A stretch of 64,000 bases of DNA from Carettochelys insculpta (GCF_033958435.1 NC_134161.1:1302001-1366000), one strand, 5' to 3'. Shown: positions 10,884-20,706, counted from the first letter of the stretch. Numbers and translations: made by a program. The notes: generated from the letters alone by a model not told the origin.

Positions 10884-12265
10884 GCTTGTGCTAGCAGAGA
10901 AAACGCCACAGGAAATAGCACAATCTCCAGTTTGTTTTCACACAGTTACTGGGTGCTCTGAATTCTGAGACAGTGCTTTGCATTCTGGGATTCAAACATG
11001 AAACACCCACAAGCAACTGGGGCTAAGGCACTGTGGGATAGGTACCCACAATGCACTGCTCACACTGTCAAACTTGCAATGGGGATGAGGAAACTTGACA
11101 TGGAAAAACTGTGGGTTAAATTTCAAGAAGCTGTGTGGACACAAATTCAAACTCATAAGAACAAGGTTAAAAAAAACAACTTTATCTCATAGTGTAGAAG
11201 CAGCCAAAGAGATGCAGAGGTTCCCGATAAACAGGAGCATACCACAATCACAGAACACTAGATGGAAAAGACTTCAAGAGGTCATCAAGTTCAGTCCCCT
11301 GCCCTCATAGCAGGACCAAGCACCGTGTAGACTATCCCCAGTAAATGTCTATCTAACCTGCTCTTAAGTATCTCCAGCAATGGAGATTCCACAACCTCCC
11401 TAGGCAATTTATTCCAGTGGTTAACCACCCTGACAGTTACGAAGTTTTTCCTAATGTCCAACCTAAACCTCCCTTGCTGTAGTTTAAGCCCTTTGCTCCT
11501 TGTCGTATCTTCAGAGGCCAAGGAGAAGAATTTTTCTCCCTCCCCTTTTAGGTACTTGAAAACCACTATCACGTCCCCTCTAAGTCTTGTCTTGACTAAA
11601 CTAAACAAGCCCAGTTCTTTCAGCCTTTCCTCATAGCTCATGTTCTCTCGACCTTTAATCACTCTTGTTGCTCTTCTCTGCACCTTCTCTAATTTCTCCA
11701 CATCTTTCTTGAAACATGGCGCCCAGAACGGGACACAGTATTCCAACTGAGGCCTAATGAGTGCTGAGTAAAGTGGAAGAATAACTTCTCATGTCTTGCT
11801 CTCAACACTCCTGTTAATGCATCCCAGAATCATGTTTGCTTTTTTTTTTTCTCTTGCAACACATCACACTGTTGACTCTTATTTATCTCGTGGTCCACTA
11901 TGATCCCTAAATCCCTTTCCGCAGTAGCTAGACAGTCACTTCCCACTCTGTATGTATGAAGCCAATTGTTCCTTCCTAAGTGAAGTGGTTTGCATTTGTC
12001 TTAATTAAACTTCAGCCTGTTTACCTCAGGCCATTTCTCCACTTTGTTCAAATAGTTTTAAATTCTGACCCTTTCCTCCAAAGCAGTTGCAACCCCTCCC
12101 AGCTTGGTATCATCTGCAAACTTAATAACCTTACTCTCTATGCCAATATCTACATTGTTGATGAAGATATTGAATAGAACAGGTCCCAAAACAGACCCCT
12201 GCAGAACCCCACTTGTTATGCCCTGCCAGCATGACTGAAAACCATTAATAACTACTCTCTGAGAA

Positions 12266-12733
12266 CGTCAAGTATCGGAGGGGTAGCCGTGTTAGTCTGG
12301 ATCTGTAACGGCAACGAAGGGTCCTGTGGCACCTTATACACTAACAGAAAAATTTTGAGCATGAGCTTTCGTGAGCACAGACTGAGTTCATCAGATGCTG
12401 GTCTTGGAAATCTGCAGGGCCAGGTATAAATAAGCCAGAGCAAGGGTGCGGATAACAAGGTTAGCTCAGTCAGCAAGGGTGAGGCTTACTACCAGCAGTT
12501 GATCTGGAGGTGTGAACACCAAGGGAGGGGAAGCTGCTTCTGTATTTAGCCAGCCATTCGCAGTCTTTGTTTAAGCCAGAGCTGAGGGCGTTGAATTTGC
12601 AAATGGCTGGCTAAATACAGAAGCAGCTTCCCCTCCCTTGGTGTTCACACCTCCAGATCAACTGCTGGTAGTAAGCCTCACCCTTGCTGACTGAGCTAAC
12701 CTTGTTATCCCCACCCTTGCTCTGGCTTATTTA
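12266..12733 (-). mobile_element. Palindromic retroelement (GGGGTAGCC family) with hammerhead-like core
   Basis: The inserted block interrupts the CR1 and is flanked by TCTCTGAGAA at 12256-12265 and 12734-12743, a clear 10 bp target duplication. Read on the minus strand it has an inverted arm (12734 to 12602), a 43 bp spacer, the sense arm (12558 to 12426), then a tail with the hammerhead-like core (12394 to 12357), ending with the GGCTACCCCTCCGATAC end near 12270. The arms match at 132 of 133 positions. Flanking partial inverted copies and ribozyme-bearing ends are known from Penelope-like elements; that assignment is my inference. Confidence 0.75.
12357..12394 (-). ncRNA. Hammerhead-ribozyme-like core (intron 9 copy)
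   Basis: On the minus strand: CTGATGA, a 17-base segment whose stem II is decayed in this copy, GAAA, then GC-TCAT-GC-TC, which would make a 3 bp helix III and a UC cleavage position. One extra A follows CTGATGA compared with the canonical core. Helix I is not evident. It would be in the sense orientation in the KMT2A pre-mRNA. Confidence 0.4.
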
Positions 12734-12734
12734 T
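12426..12734. repeat. 133 bp inverted repeat with 43 bp spacer
   Basis: Left arm 12426-12558 and right arm 12602-12734. They are exact reverse complements except for one position (GGTGCGG versus GGTGGGG). RNA from either strand could fold into a long hairpin inside KMT2A intron 9. Confidence 0.95.
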
Positions 12735-14085
12735 CTCTGAGAATGGTTATCCAGCCAGCTTGCACCCACCTTATAGTAGCCCCATCTAAGCTGTATTTGC
12801 CTAATTTATCGATAAGATGATCAGGCAAAACCATATCAAATGCCTTACTAAAGTCTAGGTATACCACATCCTTCTCCCTTATTCACAAGACTTGTTATCC
12901 TGTCAAAGAAAGCTATCAGATTGGTCTGACATGATTTGTTCTTCAGAAATCCATGCTGGCTGTTACCTACCACCTTATATTCTTCCAGATGTTTGCATAT
13001 GAATTCCTTAATTATTTGCTCCATTAATCTGTCCAGACACAGAAGTTAAGCTGACTTGTCTGTAGTTTCCTGGGTTGTTCTTTTTCTCCTTTTTATAGAT
13101 GGGCACTATATTTGCCCTTTTCCAGTCTTCTGGAACGTCTCCCTACTTCCAGGGCTTTTCCAAGATGATAGTTCAAGGTTCTGATACCTCCTCTATTAGC
13201 TCTTTGAGTATTCTCAGATGCATTTCTTCCAGCCCCCTGGTGACTTGCAGACATCTACTTTTTCTAAGTAATTTTTTACCCTTTTTTTTTTTTTCATTTT
13301 ATCCTCTAAAACTACCCTCTTCCCACTAGCATTCACCATGTTAGGCATTTCTGCATTAGACTTCTTGGTGAAGACTGAAACAAAGAAGTCATTAAGCACC
13401 TCTGTGATTTCCAAGTTTCCTGATATTGTTTCTCCCTCTTCACTGAGCAGTGGACCTACCATGTCCTTGGTCTGCCTCTTGCTTCTAATATATTTATAGA
13501 ATGTCTTCTTGTTACCCTTTGTGTCTCTGATTAGCTTGATCTCGTTCTTTGCCTTTTTAATCTTGCCCCTGCACACACGTATTGTTTGCTTATATTCATC
13601 CTTCAAAATTTCTCCTAAATTCCACTTTTTATATGACACCTTTTTCATTTTGAGATCATACAAGATCTCTTCTAAGCCAGGGTAGTTTTTTACTATACTT
13701 TCCATCCTTCCTATGCATCAATATAGCTTGTTTTTGGGCCCTTAATAACATCCCTTTGAAAAACTGCCAACGCTCTTCAGTTGTTTTTCCTCTTAGTCTT
13801 GCTTCCCATGGGACCTTGCCTACCAGCTCTCTGAGTTTACCAAAATCTGCCTTCCTGAAATCCACTGTCTCTATTTAACAGTTCTCTCTCTCACCATTTC
13901 TTAGAATCATGAACTCTTATGATTTCATGGTCACTTTTCTCCCAAGACGGCTTCCACTTTCAAATTCTCCACTAGTTCCTCCAATTTGTTAAAATCAATC
14001 CATCACTAAGTCTACAGTAGCATTCCTGAGCTTCAGTGTTTAGGCAGTTACACTCAAAATCTTTTAAGATAATCTGACCCCTTAC

Positions 14086-14214
14086 CTTGAAGTCCACTCT
14101 GATCCTGTGGACACCATCTGTAGGTGCCTTTTGCTTGGAACCATTTCCATTTGACAGAGTACTGAGCAAATTCAGTGTGCTGGTCTCCGGCTTGTTGATT
14201 GGAGGTGGTTTTTC
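14086..14214 (-). CDS. KMT2A: KMT2A exon 9: linker before PHD1
   Basis: 129 bp, 43 codons, phase 0, with a CCTTTTTAG acceptor and GTAAGG donor. It encodes EKPPPINKPE, TSTLNLLSTLSNGNGSKQK and APTDGVHRIRVDFK. It is a low-complexity, basic linker between the CXXC region and the PHD array. It is one codon shorter than the 132 bp human exon as I recall it. The gap falls in the NKPETSTL segment, where the sequence also diverges most. The left boundary is only about 75 bp from the degraded end of a CR1 insertion. Confidence 0.95.
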
Positions 14215-14260
14215 CTAAAAAGGAAAGAAAAGGCGCTTGCATTTATTCCAACCCCAAATA

Positions 14261-14570
14261 CAGGTTGAACCTCTCTAATTCCAAACACTCTCATCTGGCA
14301 ACATCCATAATCCATCTGGATGACCCCTTTTCATGGGTGTGGCCAAGTTTCCCGCGGTCCCATAAAGTTTGTTTATAGCCACCAGTCCTGCCTCTCAGTG
14401 TTCTGTGCTGTTTAGCTGTAATTTACCCCTAAATGTCTTCTAAGAGCCCAGTGAGCCGCGGAAGTGTTGGTAACGTGCCAGGCAATATTGACCTCCCCTG
14501 ATCCAGCAGATTATCTCATTCAGTACTGGTCAGGTTCTGAGGGTGCCAGACAAGAGATGTTCAACCTGTA
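14261..14570. mobile_element. Tc1/mariner-type MITE
   Basis: Starts TACAGGTTGAACCTCTCTAA and ends with the near inverse, GAGATGTTCAACCTGTA, with TA at both ends. Internal CCCGCGG and GAGCCGCGG GC patches. No ORF. The body (AATTCCAAACACTC, GATCCAGCAGATT) resembles a widespread amniote Tigger-like family; part of a relative may lie at 36225-36310. Confidence 0.65.
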
Positions 14571-14622
14571 CTATTTTAAGAAAGAACTGAGTAAACAAGG
14601 CTTCGATAATTCCTATGAAAAG

Positions 14623-14704
14623 AACCTGGATGCACCTCAGCCTGACACTCCTACAGAAAGGGGAACCTGGGTGCACCTCAGCCTGACACTCCTACAGAAA
14701 GGGG
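14623..14704. repeat. Tandem duplication, 41 bp x 2
   Basis: Units 14623-14663 and 14664-14704 differ at one base (CTGGATG versus CTGGGTG). Together with flanks they lie in a chance open frame. Confidence 0.95.
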
Positions 14705-15399
14705 AAGCAGATCAGTTTTGCAAACCCTTGTTAGAGCACTTCATGCATAGACGGGTGCTTGATGTACTGAATTATGAAATAAGCGTATTCTGGCATCCAA
14801 GACAACGCTGGTATTTAGCTTACTAAGGTGCAGCAGTTCTGTGGATAATCAATGTCTACGCACATTTTCCATTTTTAAAATGGAGTTAAAAACCAGGCAA
14901 TTCAGTTAGCTTTTCAAAAGAAACATCACATTTAAAATTGTTCACATTAGAGGAACTAAAATTGAAGTCATTTTATAGTTCCTTAGACTTCTTAGTAAAA
15001 CAAGTTGACATGCATCAATTATGTCCAAAACAAGTTGCACCATTTGCAGACTTGATGTGACAGAATAAGAGGAGCCTTTTACACTTAGCAGTAGGGAGTA
15101 AGAAATCACAAACTCAGCACTTAAGACAAAAAATGGCAACTTCTTCCTTTAAAAGTAACCAAAAGGGTTTGGAAAAATTATAGAAATCAAACTGATATCT
15201 ATCTTAGACTGACATTCTAGGTTAAGGGGTTGAATTTAATTCTAATTGGGCTGAACTGTAAAAACGTAACATGACAGACCCCTTGTCTGTTCCTTAGGGG
15301 TCCTGCACTTCCGGGCAGCTCCTTGTGCACCTCAGAGAGGCTCCTTTGTTGTTGCCCTGGGGCTTCCGCAAGGCAAGGGTCTCCCTTTACTGAACCATT

Positions 15400-16245
15400 T
15401 TCATAAAATCACAGAATCACAGAACAATAGAGCTGGAAGAGACCTAAAAAAGCCATGGAGTCCAGCCCCCTGCTCTAAGCAGGACCAAACCCATCAGATC
15501 AGCCCCGCCAGGGCTTTGTCGAGGTGAGACTTAAACACCTCCACTATGTCCCTGGGGAGACCATTCCAGTGCTCCACCACCCTCCTAGTGAAACAGTTCT
15601 TCCTAATGTTCAACCTGGACCTTCCCAACTGCAACTTGACACCATTGTTCCATGTTCTGCCATCCGTGACCACTGTGAACAGCCTCTCTCCAGCCTCCCT
15701 TCAGTAAGTTGAAGGCTGTTATCAAGTTCCCCCTCAGTCTTCTCTTCTGCAGACTAAACAGTCCCAATTCCCTCAACCTTTCTTCATAAGTCATATGCTC
15801 CAGCCCCCTAATTATTTTGGTCGCCCTCCACTGGACCCTCTCCAGTGTATCCACATCCTTCCTATAAATGAGGGCCCAGAACTGGACACAGTACTCCAGA
15901 TGCGGCCTCACCAAAGCCATATAAAGAGGAATAATCACTTCTCTGGATCTGCTGGCAACGCTCCTCTTGATGCAACCTAATATGCCATTAGCTTTCTCGG
16001 CTACAACAGCACACTGTTGGCTCATGTCCAGCTTCTTGCCCACTACAACTCTCAGGTCCTTTTCTGCAGAACTACTATCAAGCCAGTCAGACCCCAGCCC
16101 GTAACAATGCTTGGGATTCTTCCGGCCCAAGTGCAGTACTCTGCCCTTATTGAACCTCATCAGATTTCTTGCAGCCCCGTCTTCCAATTTGTCTAAGTCA
16201 GTCTGGACCCTGTCCCTGCCTTCCAGCATATCTACCTCTCCCCCA
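15400..16245 (-). mobile_element. CR1 LINE 3' fragment
   Basis: The 3' end is at about 15400 (ATCACAGAATCACAGAACAA on the plus strand). An open minus-strand frame 15603-16229 (208 codons) gives RT C-terminal text: NKGRVLHLGRKNPKHCYGLG, RSREVIIPLYMALVRPHLEY, MTYEERLRELGLFSLQKRR. 5'-truncated. A different subfamily from the intron 9 copy. Confidence 0.9.
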
Positions 16246-16760
16246 TAGGCCAGTCTTTAGTGAAGGAAGAATAGGTCCCTCTCCGCCAGTCTTGAGCTGT
16301 CCCAGTTTGGCCCAAGTTGGGTACCCCTCCAGCAGAAGGGTGTGGGGAGCCCAGTCCCACCCACTGCACTGGACTCTCGCCCAGGGACTGTAGGTAGGAG
16401 GGAGCTGGTGGGGCTTTTGCCCCTACCCTATGGCAGTGATCTTTCCCTGAGCCTCTGCACCCACCGGTACCTTGTGGCTGGTATCACTTGGCTACGCTCT
16501 GTCCTGTCCAGCTTTGCCCTTCCCTCAACCCTCCAGCCTCCTTCTCTCTGGGCACTGCTCTCTCCTCTGGCTGCCTGGGTAAAGCCTTTTGTAGGGAGCC
16601 TGGAGGCCTTAACTGGTAAGCAGGTGCTTGATTGCAAGTAGCTGCTGGCTGACTCCCAACGAGCCCCAGCTGTCTATCCAGCCTGCAGGTCTGCACCCCC
16701 TGGGAACTTACGAGGGGAACAAAAAGGAGTTCCTTCAGCACCCAAAACATTCACCCTCCA
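16245..16760. repeat. GC-rich block of uncertain class
   Basis: GC-rich text with CCCACTGCACTGGACTCTCG, CCCAGGGACTGTAGGTAGG and GGGAGCCTGGAGGCC. It directly adjoins the 5' truncation of the CR1. It could be an old LTR or another GC-rich repeat; no gene is visible. Confidence 0.4.
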
Positions 16761-16930
16761 TCCGGCATTTGTCACCTGCCACTTCTGATCTGCCACAGTA
16801 ATAACTTTACCTAACCATGAAAAGTCTACAACAAGGTAAGTTAAGGTTACCCACTGGTACTGAACAGTAGAAAAGAAGTTTGAAATTCTTGTAATTTACT
16901 GAGTAAGTAGTAAAAAAAAAGCAATGTCAC

Positions 16931-17004
16931 CTTTTCTTTTGGTTTCTGCTTTACAGGGAAGCTTGGACGAGGGGAAACTTTCTTCTGTTTGCTTTGCTCT
17001 ATGC
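16931..17004 (-). CDS. KMT2A: KMT2A exon 8: basic linker
   Basis: 74 bp with a CCTAG acceptor and a GTGACATT donor. It encodes G-IEQSKQKKVSPRPSFPVKQ then KPKEK, ending in phase 0. It is too short and too lysine-rich to stand out as an ORF; I found it by reading the minus strand between exons 7 and 9. In human, exon 8 marks the 5' side of the leukaemia breakpoint cluster region. The segment follows the CXXC (repression) domain. The donor is a weaker GTGACA rather than GTRAGT. Confidence 0.93.
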
Positions 17005-17195
17005 CTAGGGAAGGAAAGAAAAATCCTGAGTTTAGCTCTTCAAATCAATAACCACTTCCAGGAAACGAGAGAGATAATGCACTTAAGGAAAAGATATTTT
17101 ATGACGTCCTCCTGATCTTCCCAATTTCTACCTCCAACTGCCCCCACAGCCTATGGGCAGGTCTATACTTAGGGAGAAAATCAACTTAAGACATG

Positions 17196-17321
17196 TATCA
17201 GAGGGGTAGCCCAGTGAGCCTGTATCTTCAAAAGTAATAAGAATTTCTTTGGCACCTTATAGGCTAACGGATATTTTGGAGCATAAGCTTTCGTGGGCAA
17301 AGACCCGCTTCATCAGATCTG
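17196..17321 (-). mobile_element. GGGGTAGCC-family retroelement, intron 7 copy
   Basis: About 126 bp. Plus strand begins TATCAGAGGGGTAGCCCAG and runs through TAAGCTTTCGTGGGC to TTCATCAGATCT. It is flanked by ACTTAAGACATG (17184-17195) and ACTTACGACATG (17322-17333), a 12 bp target duplication with one difference. Assigned to the minus strand because the hammerhead-like core reads that way. Confidence 0.8.
17279..17316 (-). ncRNA. Hammerhead-ribozyme-like core (intron 7 copy)
   Basis: Minus strand: CTGATGA, then a stem-loop GCGGG-TCTTTG-CCCAC (one C/A mismatch after an extra A), GAAA, GC-TTAT-GC, TC. All invariant core positions of the hammerhead (CUGANGA, GAAA, UH) are present, but helix I is not clear. 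Sense to KMT2A. Confidence 0.45.
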
Positions 17322-18118
17322 ACTTACGACATGCAACTCCAGCTACGTGAACATATCTGGAGTCGATGAACCTTAACCTGAATTTCTTCCAAATGCCCAC
17401 AGCAGGAGGTTGCCGGGAGAAGCTCTCCTGTCGACTTCCCTTATTCTCTCCAGCCCTGTGGAGTACTGGGGTCAATGGGAGAGTGACAACAAGTCAGGTG
17501 AGTGCATTCCTTCTAGACCACCTAAATTGACTCCCAGGAGATTAATTTCTGGAGTGTTGCTCTCCAGTTGAGACATTCGTTTCATGATTAACATTACCAT
17601 TTATTATTTAAGCAGCCTCCTAAACAGCATTGCAAATGTACTCCCTACAAAGGCTCCTGAAAACTCATCTGATTGCCCAGAGCATAACATATGCAACACA
17701 GTCTCTCTACCCCAAACCTGCCCATATTGTAACAGTCCATATCTATCTGATTACACTTTTTCCACAGTTTTTATCCCCACTGTCACTCTACTGTGATGTT
17801 CCACTTATGGATAATAACAAAAAATTTAACAATGTAAAATCTTGTTTTAAGATTATCAGGTTCGAAGGTGATTCTCCAACACACAGGTAAGTCATCCACA
17901 TGTCTTCCCACACGCACATTAGGTTTAATGTAAATAAATCCAACTTAAACAAATCACAAACATCTCCCAAAATATACCACTAGTATCTATAAAGTATTTT
18001 CCATTGTACACTGCTCAATAATGTTTAATCATCAGCAGATAAGACTCTCGGTTGTAACAATTTGGGGGCTAGTATGTTTTTGAAAAATATATTATTTGAA
18101 TTATATTTGTTCATTTAC

Positions 18119-18490
18119 CTAATTCTGGTTGGGGCAGCTGTTTTTTCTTGGGCTCACTAGGGTTGGTTTTAGGTACTTCTTTTTTCAGTGGTCCTGAGCT
18201 AGGCGGCTGACAAAGGGGAACCTGCAATGGCTGAGGTGCCTGTTTGCCAGTTTTTCTGGCACCAGAAGCAGCAACCTGTTTGGTCTCCAAAACTGGGACA
18301 GAGGCATTTCCCTCTTCGTTCTTCTCCTCACTTGGCTTTCGGGCAGGTTCACTGCTCTTCTTCAAGGCATTGTCATCTTTTACTAAAGCAGCCTGAGGAG
18401 CTATTTTCTGCCCAGAATCCACTTGGTTCTTCCCAGAATGACTCTCTTTCTTCTCATTAGCCTTGGATTTCTTCTCTTTCTTTTTCACAA
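18119..18490 (-). CDS. KMT2A: KMT2A exon 7: basic region after the CXXC domain
   Basis: 372 bp with a TTTCATAG acceptor and GTAAATG donor. It encodes about 124 residues starting VVKKKEKKSKANEKKESHSG and ending KKKQLPQPEL. It is highly charged and Ser/Pro/Lys-rich, within the region described as repression domain RD2 in human KMT2A. No globular domain is visible. Sequence divergence from human is higher here than in the CXXC or PHD exons, as usual for disordered linkers. Confidence 0.95.
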
Positions 18491-18529
18491 CTATGAAACA
18501 CAAGGCAGGACATAAATTATCAGTATTCA

Positions 18530-19945
18530 GAATGGAGAGAAGTGAACAGCAGGGCCCCTAAAGGATATTTACTGGGATCTGTAGTAGTCAATATATTCCT
18601 TAATGATTTTGGAAGAGGGACAAATGGTGATTTACCAAAGTCTGCAGGCAACAAAAATTTATCCAAGATTGTTAGATCCAAAGAAGGGAAGTAAAATCCC
18701 ATTCAATTGGTTAACTAATTAAACACTAGGTTTAACCAATTAGCCAATTAAACAGGTTTGGGGGCTGGCTGGGGAGGCCACAAACAGGGGATGCTCCAGC
18801 CAGGCTGGGATGTAGAGTCCTCCCCAGTTGGCCATCCCTTTTCCTCCCCCAGCACCACTGAGGACAGGGCTACTCCAGCATGGCTGGCATGCCACTGCCC
18901 ATGGCGCCCCTGCAGGGCTAAAGCAACACCTTGCCCACAGTAGCCAGGAGGCTGCTCCAGCTCGTATTGGTTAACCAGTTAACCTTTAACATCCCTATCT
19001 TAAAGCAGATTATATAGAATTATAGCGGGATCTCACCAAACTGGGTTACCAAGCACCAAACTGGCAGATGAAATTCAACACTGGTAAGTGCAAAGTAATA
19101 CACATTGGAAAAAATAATCCCAAATATACATATAAGTGATGAATTCTAAATTAGCTCTTACAACTCACAACAGAGTTTGGAGTCACTGTGGATAGCTCTC
19201 TGAAAACAGCCCAACGTGCAACAACAAACAAGACAACTGCCACTAGACTAGGAACTATTAGTTAAAAGATAGAAAATAGAGAAAATATCATAATGCCACT
19301 GTATAAATCCATGGCAAGCCCACACTTCAGCGTCCAGGTCTGGCCTCCTGATCTCAAAAAAGGACAAGTGAGACTGGAAAAGGTTTAGAGAACAAGACCA
19401 ACACATATTGTCACGGCTTTGTAACGAGCTTCTATCTGAGGAAAAATTAAAATTATTAGAGCTGTTCAGCTTAGGAGAGAAATGACTAAAGGGGAAGAGG
19501 ACCGGACAGAGGTCTATAAAATTATTACTGGAACGGAAAGAGTGAACGGAGGTATTATTTACCCTTTCCTACAAAACAAAAACCAAAGGTCACTTGAAGA
19601 CATTAACTGACAGCATGTTGAGTACAAAGAAGTGGAAACACTTTTTCCACACAGCTCACTGCCATGGGATGTTGTGATGGCCAAAAGTATGGGTAGGTTG
19701 AAAAAAGAAATGAACAAGTTTATGAAGCGTAGATCCATCAATGGCTATTAACCAAGAGCGTAATGGATGTAAATCCATACCGAGAGTGACACTAAACTTG
19801 TGACTGGCAGAATGCAGTACTGAATCACTCCATAACATTGCCCTGTTCTATACACTCCCCGAAGCTCTGGTAAGGGCCACTGTCACATACTGGCCAGTGT
19901 CCTGAATGGATACTGTTCCAGTATGGCAGCTATTCTCTTGTGAAG
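18530..19945 (+). mobile_element. CR1 LINE (L3-like tail), split by a MITE
   Basis: Plus strand, opposite to KMT2A. 18560-18690 resembles the RT region (VNIFLNDFGRGT). After the nested MITE, 19020-19400 continues with text like LANEIQHW, KCKVIHIGKNNPKYTY and IIMPLYKSMASPHFSVQVW. The 3' part 19800-19945 carries the ACTGGCCAGTGTCC...TATGGCAGC tail shared with the fragment at 34741-34850. Many stops and frameshifts. Confidence 0.75.
18705..18997. mobile_element. MITE nested in CR1, TTAACATCCCTA end
   Basis: Contains AATTGGTTAACTAATTAA near the left and GGTTAACCAGTTAACC...TTAACATCCCTA at the right, surrounding a GC-rich core. The right end matches the MITE at 60549-60793. Its presence splits one LINE coding track into two. 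Confidence 0.55.
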
Positions 19946-20641
19946 AAAAGACACGAAATAAGAGTCAGGTGCAATTACTACATGACTTCAAGCCCCCAAT
20001 CACATTTTACGCTAATATACAAATAAGGGATGAAAATCTTACTCTGCTCCTTGGCATAAAAAGGGGTTCAATGCTCTAAAAGGAATGTACAGAAGCAGTT
20101 AAATTGAAACTTTTTGTATATGACAACCACTATGCTAGTAAGTTGGTCTAGCTTTCTTTTGGACCAAACCTGCCATAGTATGACATGGATCCTTCTTAAC
20201 TCTGGGGAGAGAAAAGGACATTTTGCACAAAAAATTTAAAGGGTTCAGCAACGTAGCTTGACAAGCTCACAGTAGCCAAGGCATGTTATACTTTTAAGCG
20301 TCTAACATTTAGAATGCATGGAGTTATAAATGGAAAGAAAATTTATGAAAATTTCAGTCCTGAAGCCAAAAATCACACAAAGGAAAGCAATCCAGAGAAC
20401 TGGAGAAAGAAAATGATACACAGCACCTTGGATTCTAGAAGTCCATGAACCTGCTTCCAACTGAAGTCAAGCGTAAAATTCCTATATGACTTCAACAGAA
20501 CACGATCATGATCTCTGAAATACTTTGCCTGAGCTTCAACTTGTGGCTTTGGCTCTACTGCTCAATGCAGCCTCAAAGGCTTCACATATGAATTTAGTAC
20601 CCTTCCCCAGAAAAGGATAATCCATTACACACCCTGCATAC

Positions 20642-20706
20642 CTTTAGCTTGCTTCTGGAGATAGGCTTTTGAAGGCATCCATTGAAGATTCTGGCACTTT
20701 CTCATC
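20642..20706 (-). CDS. KMT2A: KMT2A exon 6: end of the CXXC zinc finger
   Basis: 65 bp with a TCTCAG acceptor and GTATGC donor. The split AA/G codon gives Lys, then MRKCQNLQWMPSKAYLQKQ and AK. The single Cys in MRKC is the last zinc ligand of the CXXC domain, so the finger is completed only after splicing of intron 5. Too short for routine ORF detection. Confidence 0.95.

Larger units (their letters stand above)
6742..11205. mobile_element. Harbinger DNA transposon, 4.46 kb, degraded but complete
   Basis: Terminal inverted repeats GGCTGCGTCTACACTAC.../ mirrored at the right end agree at 22 of 25 positions. The element is flanked by a 3 bp AAA duplication (6739-6741 and 11206-11208); Harbinger elements make 3 bp duplications. 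Inside are two divergent genes, as in autonomous Harbingers: a Myb/SANT-like protein on the plus strand and a DDE transposase on the minus strand. Both have stops and frameshifts, so the element is dead. It inserted in KMT2A intron 9. Confidence 0.8.
11242..14010 (-). mobile_element. CR1 LINE, antisense to plus strand, interrupted
   Basis: The 3' end lies at about 11242 and the body runs to about 14010. ORF2 pieces on the minus strand are typical CR1: 11291-11746 gives the C-terminal region ([40 protein letters not shown]). 13214-13705 and 13656-13865 give the endonuclease-RT linker region ([37 protein letters not shown]). The RT core is missing or divergent around 12744-13200. Frameshifts show it is inactive. 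It is split at 12266-12733 by a later insertion. Same orientation as KMT2A. Confidence 0.9.
5516..14085 (-). other. KMT2A intron 9, enlarged by mobile elements
   Basis: 8.6 kb. It contains a Tigger-like MITE (5890-6360), a Harbinger transposon (6742-11205), and a CR1 LINE (about 11242-14010) split by a palindromic retroelement (12266-12733). Unique-looking sequence is limited to 5516-5889, 6361-6738 and the last tens of bases before exon 9. Confidence 0.85.
14215..16930 (-). other. KMT2A intron 8
   Basis: 2.7 kb, holding a MITE (14261-14570), a 41 bp tandem duplication (14623-14704), a CR1 fragment (15400-16245) and a GC-rich block of unknown class (about 16245-16760). The rest is AT-rich. 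In human this intron is a main leukaemia breakpoint site. Confidence 0.8.
17005..18118 (-). other. KMT2A intron 7
   Basis: 1.1 kb. It holds a GGGGTAGCC-family element with a hammerhead-like core (17196-17321), inserted in an older repeat whose text continues after it to about 17540. The rest is AT-rich with nothing recognised. Confidence 0.8.
18491..20641 (-). other. KMT2A intron 6
   Basis: 2.15 kb. Mostly a CR1 LINE fragment with a nested MITE. 19950-20641 shows nothing recognisable. Confidence 0.8.

Noticed and set aside
12426..12734. CRISPR-like or bacterial attachment structure
   Set aside because: The context is a vertebrate intron; the inverted repeat has only two arms and lies within a retroelement with a target duplication.
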